A DNA stretch of 64,000 nt, taken from positions 3,348,001 to 3,412,000 of the forward strand of contig OY756139.1 in the NCBI GenBank assembly GCA_963576785.1, written 5' to 3'. Both the position numbers and the translations under genes were made by a program. Source of the stretch: Chlorophyllum brunneum. Its lineage: Eukaryota; Basidiomycota; Agaricomycetes; Agaricales; Agaricaceae. The notes beneath the pieces are model-generated. The model saw nothing but the letters and a program-made list of their open reading frames with translations. It had not been told where the DNA came from and ran no database searches. The first letter of the stretch is position 1; each line of letters starts with the position of its first letter. Positions 57,763 to 64,000 of this stretch are shown here, piece after piece.

Positions 57763-57780
57763 TTATGACAGGTCCGACTG
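57763..57780 (-). repeat. Pogo-like terminal inverted repeat, right
   Basis: On the minus strand CAGTCGGACCTGTCATAA, directly followed on the plus strand by TA. Confidence 0.85.
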
Positions 57781-57782
57781 TA

Positions 57783-58779
57783 TTGAAAGTGTCATGCATC
57801 TCTGACGAAGATCTCCGGCTTTCTCCGGGACCAGGGGAAGCTCCGCGTGACCATGCCTTCCAGGGATCAAGATTAGAGCTAGGCAGAACATTCCTTGCAG
57901 ATGTCATATCAAGTTCATATACATCGATTGCGTGGTTATTATATAAAGAAGAAGTGTTCGTTCTACTAAATACAAGCTCCCGATAAGCAATCACATTTAG
58001 GTCAGTGCCAGCTGGTTCCGGATCGTCTTGCTGGGGCGTCGCAACCATACTTCTCTCGCAATTCTCAGATCTCAGTCTTAATCTCCGCCACGTAAATACA
58101 GCAACATGACCGTGCCATACAGCCTCAAAGTTACCATCAACAAACACCGATGAACGATTCAGGCCTCGGGAAGTCGTGGAGGCGTGTATACTGTATATAA
58201 TAACCCTGGCATCTCAGTTGGTGAACGGCGCGTCTTCACCGAGGAGGGGAAGTAAGTTTGGGAGTTTTCTGGTGGAGGCAAGCACAACTGTAGCCCAGCG
58301 GGAGGTTTACGCATTAAATCGCCTTCCACTGACGGCGGAGCGTTTGTCGCTGTCTTTGGTTGCTAGCAGAACGGTGGTAACCTCTGGATGGGGGTCGCAC
58401 CGGATCTCAGGCCCTATTTCGATATCGCCTCGAACGTCCTACCCAAGTGTTACGGAAGTGGGGAGTATAACTGGATGGACACATATTGGACTCTCGAGAA
58501 CCATTTTCAGAAGACTAATCCTTTGGGGGAGAAGATCAGCTCAGACGCCACGCGAGACCACAGTACTCGGGTTGCTTGAATTGTAATCACCATGAAGCCA
58601 AGTTGATATGTGACGGAAAGCATTATAGGATAGTGGAGAAGAGATATAGCGGATCAATTTGCGATCAATATTGATGACCGGTCAGGAGCCTGGCACGTGA
58701 TCGCGAACGACATTCAACAAGTCGCGTCTTAATTGAATGCCTGTCCGCCAATGTTCTTCTCTCCCTCTTTCTATCCGGA
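57783..58779. other. Upstream region of TOP3, no certain gene
   Basis: Two ORFs (minus, 57737-58147, 136 codons running into the pogo end; plus, 58176-58586, 136 codons) have no recognised domain. The minus one looks protein-like (VWHGHVAVFTWRRLRLRSEN) and might be the end of a truncated gene cut by the transposon. The TOP3 promoter should lie near 58600-58779. Confidence 0.35.
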
Positions 58780-61700
58780 ATGAGGGTCCTCTGCGTCGCA
58801 GAAAAGCCGTCCATTTCAAAGGCCATAACCGAGATACTCTCAGGCGGTCGATATACGACGGTAAGTCTACTTCTATTAACCCAAACGTCTCTCTGAAACC
58901 GACTTACACGAACAAAAGCACAGTACACAATCCAAGTATGTCAAGAACTACGAATTCGACTACCCGCAAACAAACTCGTCTTTCATCGTTACATGCGTAT
59001 CTGGCCATCTGACGGAGCACGACTTTACGGATGCACATCGGAAATGGCAATCGTGTGAGCCAGCTGACCTGTTTGACGCTCCCGTTGAGTCGCGGGTAGC
59101 AAAGGACAAGAAGACCATCGAGTCAAATCTGAGAGCACAAGCTCGTCGCGTTGATACGCTTATGATTTGGACGGATTGTGATAGGGAGGGAGAGCACATC
59201 GGCATGGAAATTGCGACCGTGTGCAGAAACACGAATAGGAATATTGTGGTCAAGAGGGCTAGGTTCAGTGCCATCATCGCACAGTGAGTTCAATCTCTGT
59301 CATAATTATTAGCACTGATCCTTTGAAAAGACAAATCCATCGTGCCGCCCAGCACCCAGTTGAGCTTGACCAAGCACAGGCAGACGCTGTCGAGGCTCGG
59401 ATCCTTTTGGACCTCAAGATTGGTGCCGCGTTTACACGGATGCAAACAATGTCACTTCAAACGCAGGTTCAGGCGATAGGACAGAATGTTGTGTCTTACG
59501 GTATGTGGAAGAGTCATCACCACCTTCTCCTTGCTAACAACATCCGCAAAGGGCCATGTCAATTCCCAACACTAGGCTTTGTTGTTCAACGATTCAACCA
59601 GGTTAAGAACTTTGTGCCAGAGGATTTTTGGTACATTTTTCTATCCAAGAAGAAAGATACGCCGAAGGGGCCACAGGAGATAACATTTAACTGGCGCCGG
59701 GGACATCTTTTCGATGAGGCTGTGGCCGCTGCATTGTACGCATATGTCCTAGAAAGCCCTATCGTGAAGGTCATAAAGGTTACGAACAAGGATACAAAGA
59801 AATGGTACGAGCCTTGCCTTTAGTGGTTTGCTCGCAAAGCTCAGTAACAAAATCCAGGAAGCCTCTGCCGCTGACCACTGTTGAGTTGCAAAAAGCCGGG
59901 TCTCGGTTACTCAAAATGGCACCCAAGAAAGTCCTGGGTGTGAGTTCGGAACCATCACTCCAGTAGGACATTTGCTCAATATGCTCGAAGATTGCAGAGA
60001 AACTTTATCAACAAGGATTCGTTTCCTATCCACGCACTGAAACTGACCAATTCGACCCTCAGTTCGACTTCATGGCTCTCGTCCACAAACAAACTGTTGA
60101 TCCGAATTGGGGCGCGTTCGCTCGGGATCTCGAACAAGGCGGGTTCGACACACCACGAAAGGGCAAACATGACGATAAAGCACATCCTCCCATTCATCCT
60201 ACTGCACATGCTGGGAACCTCACTGGAGACGAGGAAAAGGTGTACGAATATATTACGAGAAGGTTTCTGGCTGGTTGTTCGAAAGACGCCGAGGGCTCGC
60301 AGACGACAGTTCAGGTGGTCTGTGGAGGAGAATTTTTTAGTGCCACCGGTGTGTCGGCTACTCTTACGATGTATATTTTTACTGATATTATTGATGCATT
60401 AGGTCTGGTCATTCGCATGAGGAATTATCTCGAGGTTTACCCATACGACAAATGGTGTGATCATCCACTACCAGAGTTCACAGAATTCGAGGAGTTCCGT
60501 CCGACATCTTGTGAGCTGAAGCAAGGACAAACGAGTAAACCAAACCTGCTCACTGAAGCGGATTTGGTTTCGTTGATGGATAAGAATGGGATTGGTACGA
60601 CTACTCTCGTCCTCACTGTTGCGAACTGACTGTATGTAATCCGGTTTTAGGTACAGACGCAACTATCGCTCAGCATATCCAAACTATTATTGATAGAGAA
60701 TACGTCCTTGAGAGGATGGAAGGGTCGACGAAGTATCTCGTTCCTTCGACACTGGGTATCGCGCTTGTGGAGGGATACGATCGAATTGGGCTGGACACAA
60801 GTGTTAGCAAACCGCAGCTGAGACGCGAGGTACGTCTCTTCTCCTTCGGCTTGAACTTGAGTTAAATCTGGTATATTTGAAGACGGAGAGGAGGATGGTT
60901 CAGGTTTGTGAACGAACGGTATCAAAACAGGCGATGTTGGATCAGGCGTTGGAGCAATATAAAGAGATGTTCAGAGTTGTGAAGAATAATTGGGGAACTG
61001 TTGTTGGGGTATGGGGATATTTTATATCTATTGATGATGATTTGTTACTGACATAACCATGTGCAGAGTGTCAGGCAGTATTTGCAGCGTGGAGATGGAG
61101 CAGTTCCAACCGGAAACGTCCCCCAGGGTGGTAATGGTGGTAACGATGATGGTAATGACGATGGTAATGACGGTAATGGTGGTAATGGAGGTAATGGAGG
61201 GGGTGGAAGGGGAGGTGGGGCAGGAAGTCGCGGTTCTCGTAGAGGGCGAGGTGGAAGAGGCGGAGGTGGTGCGAGTGCTCCGACGTCGAGGAGAGCTCGC
61301 GGAGGGCGTGCTGGAGGGACAAATCCCGAAACACCCCAAGTTCCAGACTTTGATATGAACGACGGTTTGCTACATTGCTCTCATTTCTATCGCTTATTAT
61401 ATTGATTCTTCTTTACAATCTAGATCCGAACCGGGTCTCGTGCAATACTTCTTCACGACAAACGGTACCCACAGCTTTCAACATTTCTTCAGCTTCGAGA
61501 TCGACGCAACCTGTCCTTTCCGGATCAACAACCGTGGCATCTTCGGGTAGCCATGGTGCTTCTAGCCAGGGTGTATTATGTGAATGTGGAATCCCGGCTG
61601 TAAAGAAGACGAATACATCTGGGGTGACGAGCATTGGAAAGCCATTTTACATGTGCTTCAGGGAGAGCTGTGGGTTTTGGAAATGGGCAGACGATTCGGG

Positions 61701-62710
61701 CTCGAGTCCGAGTTCGGGGCCGGTCGTGCCAACAAAACGAACATATACACAGGTAAGGGCCCTTGATCGTGGACGAGCAGCTGAATGCCAATCACATTCC
61801 AGACGGATGAGGATTCCATTACACCAGTCAGAAAATGCAAATGCGATTTACCTGGTGAACTCCTCACGGTACAAAACCAAGGAAAACACCATGGAAGGAA
61901 GTACTGGAAATGCAAGAACAAACATGATGTTGGCAAATGTGATTTCTTCGAGTGGGATGATGAGCCACCTCGACAGCCTGGTGTGGTTGGAAAGAGCGGT
62001 GGAATAGGTAGTCGGGGAGTTGGATCGGATGCATGTTTTACGGTGAGTGTATTCACGATGTTCCGGCCCTTGGGTTGACAGTTTGGTTGTAGTGTGGTCA
62101 AGTGGGCCATTGGTCAAAAGGTGAGTATTCTGCTTGTTGGGAATGGAGGAGAAATGTACTGATGACGGAAATAAGATTGTCCGAATCAGGGCGGGAATGG
62201 TGGTTCGAATAAACGCCCGCGTAGTTTTGGCACTGGGATCGCGGCGAACGAGGCCACTACGAATGGAATGTGTTTTAAATGTGATCAAAAGGGTCATTTT
62301 GCTTCAGGTGAGACTCAGATAAGGGATTGCTGGACTTGATACATGACCGACGATTGTGGTTCCAGCGTGTCCGGGTGTCTCAATGGGACGATCTACCTCT
62401 ACGAATACTGGGAGCGCGGGTGGCAGTGGAAATAGCTCATGTTATAAGTGTGGTCGTGTGGGTCATTGGAGTCATGGTACGCACTATTCGTTTTCCATTC
62501 CGACTTCGCATTGATTACTATGGGGCTGTATGCATTCTTATAGCTTGTCCGGGTGGTTTAGTTGGAAGTCGATCGACGAGTACAAATGGACGCGGAACTA
62601 CTAAAAGTACAAGAGGAAGAAAGTCCTCAAGTTCTACTCCAACCACAACGAAAGCGAAAAGAGGGAGAGGAGGAAAGAAATCGGCATTCGGTGCTGCTGA
62701 TGGACGGTAG
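58780..62710 (+). CDS. TOP3: DNA topoisomerase III (type IA)
   Basis: It cuts and passes single strands and works with a RecQ helicase to dissolve recombination intermediates. The start at 58780 gives the Toprim beginning MRVLCVAEKPSISKAITEIL. Exon 1 ends 58860; exon 2 is 58919-59283 and holds the metal-binding DxDxE in WTDCDREGEHIGMEI. Then RAAQHPVELDQAQADAVEAR, CQFPTLGFVVQRFNQVKNF, PLPLTTVELQKAGSRLLKMA, and the active-site Tyr motif GFVSYPRTETDQFDP (about 60015-60060). Then HPPIHPTAHA, SLMDKNGIGT|DATIAQHIQT and EGYDRIGLDTSVSKPQLRRE. A Gly/Asn/Arg-rich linker (61125-61300) leads to two GRF-type zinc fingers (CECGIPAVKKT...CGFWKWAD and CKCDLPGELL...CDFFEWDDE) and two CCHC knuckles (CFKCDQKGHFASAC and CYKCGRVGHWSHAC). 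The end is basic and Ser/Thr-rich, with TAG at 62710. There are about 15 exons, with some borders approximate. Confidence 0.9.
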
Positions 62711-64000
62711 CATTAACCAAAAGGGTAATCGTTCTTTGTTTTTCTCTTGACGAGTATAAGCGTCTATTGCGCCAGATGCGGAAAACATGAGAGATGGCCG
62801 ATCCCTTTGAATGTTGAGGCGCTGTCGTGGACTTAGGCGAATGGTGGATGCCAAGAGTATGTCAAGGTGGAGGAGTGGGATTACGTTCTAATTGATTTCA
62901 AACGTTGGATGCCTTGTGGTGCTCGGGATGGGAGTGGGTGTGACAAGGATTGACTGGGGCGGGCTTTTGTTTTTTTTTGCTTGATTTTACGAAAAGGATG
63001 TTACTCAGGCGTTCTATGTACATAATGTACTATGTATGACATTGGTATCAAGGTGATATCCCAACATAATGTGCGATCGTAATGTATGCGGTACTGCTGG
63101 AGTGGAACTATTTCGAGAAGTCCCGCGAAACTCGGCCGAAATAGTTAATCCGTTGCAATCAAGGTCATGATAACCGTGTCATTGTCACCACTCGTCAATC
63201 TCACACCTGACCACATTGTACAATTGATTGGATGTTCTTCTTTTCCCCATCCACCATGTTCCAGATGGTTACATTGGGGCTTTTTCTTCATCCTCTCCAC
63301 GAGCACTAAGAAAACTAGGAGTGCCAAGGCCTGACCCATATTGCGTTCCTGCGCCCCGCTTAGGGTGGGGACTGTGGAGCCTTCCCACTCGGCTCTGCTT
63401 GACACAGGCGCTCGGATTCTTGTGTCTGCTATACAGTTTCACGGCTTATTCTGGTTCTCCAAATCAACTGTGGTCTCCATGGCTTCTACTCTATGATCAA
63501 TCTTCGTCCAATCGTTTTGGTCTTTTAGTCGCTATGCTTCTCGGTGACGAGTCCAAACGGACTTCTTGATCAAACTCTGTGTTCGTATACTGGTCGGATA
63601 GCATTTTTCCCCACACTCATTCAAGCGCGAATATTGTGCCTTGATTGCGACACAGAAGACCGTGTTAGCGTTCTAAGCGACGACAAGATTTTTACTTCCC
63701 GCTGACAGGGAAAAAGCAAAAAACAAATCTCGGAGCCCCACCCGGAAATTGGTTTCAGGTAATGAACTACATATCTTCATCAGTTCATATCTTGCTCATA
63801 TCAGTGGAAAATTTGCCTGCTGCGGGCTTCTAGGTTTTGTTAGGCCTTTAATTTTGTTTTTCTTAGATTCGGCTAGATGAACGTTAATGTACATCCGCAT
63901 GTCACCATCGGGCCCGTGTGATTCGGCTCTGAATCGGTTGTGCGGATGACCGGATGATGATTAGGGCATGCGGCGGGAGGGGAATGGTATAAAAATGCTC
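62711..64000. other. No gene recognised at right end
   Basis: Downstream of TOP3 there are only short ORFs without domains (e.g. 63228-63569, 113 codons). TATAAAAA near 63990 could be a promoter element for a gene beyond the window. Confidence 0.4.

Larger units (their letters stand above)
56921..57780 (+). mobile_element. Deleted pogo-like (Tc1/mariner superfamily) DNA transposon
   Basis: 860 bp bounded by inverted ends CAGTCGGACCTGTCATAA (left) and its near-exact inverse at the right. They are flanked by TA on both sides (56919-56920 and 57781-57782), the pogo/mariner target duplication. Both ends carry several CCCATA/AACCCATA motifs as subterminal repeats. Inside is only the 3' end of a pogo-type transposase. 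A full element would be around twice this size or more, so this is an internal deletion derivative. Confidence 0.85.

Noticed and set aside
61028..61339. Minus-strand Ser/Thr/Ile-rich ORFs at 61.0-61.3 kb
   Set aside because: Complement of the glycine-rich TOP3 linker repeat, not independent genes.
1..64000. tRNA, rRNA or CRISPR arrays
   Set aside because: No B-box/cloverleaf combination, no rRNA core sequence and no regular direct repeats with unique spacers were seen by eye. A covariance-model scan would be needed to exclude single tRNAs.

Overview
The window looks like nuclear DNA of a filamentous basidiomycete, most likely an agaricomycete. The host genes are split by many short GT-AG introns (about 50-66 bp). 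They include clear eukaryotic housekeeping genes (GET1, RPL39, an ER FKBP, a Vid28/ARMC8-like protein, topoisomerase III). The mobile elements are typical fungal types: Ty3/gypsy including a chromovirus, Ty1/copia, a Tad1-like LINE, hAT and pogo. No rRNA, tRNA or CRISPR was recognised. The species cannot be named from the sequence.

Left part, about 1-30.5 kb, is a nested transposon island. The oldest readable layer is a degenerate Ty3/gypsy element (here 'family A') with about 1.13-kb LTRs (1159-2287 and 21958-23094). A third LTR copy (23984-29774) lies among copia fragments. Family A is interrupted by a Tad1-like LINE (3353-9056, 12-bp target duplication, A-tail) in its gag, and by a very young chromovirus (15232-21737, 309-bp LTRs with one difference, TATCT target duplication) in its last ORF. 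The third LTR copy is split by a hAT element (25017-29659) with an 8-bp target duplication. Broken copia pieces in both orientations fill 23095-23983 and 29775-30527.

Middle part, 31.7-37.2 kb, is a compact host block: GET1 (-), RPL39 (-), FKBP2-type isomerase (+) divergent from RPL39, and a secreted serine beta-lactamase-like protein (-). A nearly complete copia element (37778-45143, 572-bp LTRs) follows, then LTR scraps and about 3 kb of gene-poor DNA with a minisatellite.

Right part, 48.7-62.7 kb: a Vid28/ARMC8-like armadillo gene (-), two tandem cytochrome P450 genes (-) of which the left copy is a pseudogene, a deleted pogo element with TA duplications, and a topoisomerase III gene (+) with a C-terminal zinc-finger array. 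The last 1.3 kb shows no gene.

Two themes stand out. First, the last ORF of family A reads without a frame change into its own 3' LTR for 640 nt, and the frame is largely kept in a diverged third copy. Second, almost all coding damage in the retroelements consists of TGA codons where CGA (Arg) is expected. This points to CpG C-to-T decay rather than a changed genetic code, because the armadillo host gene itself ends in TGA.
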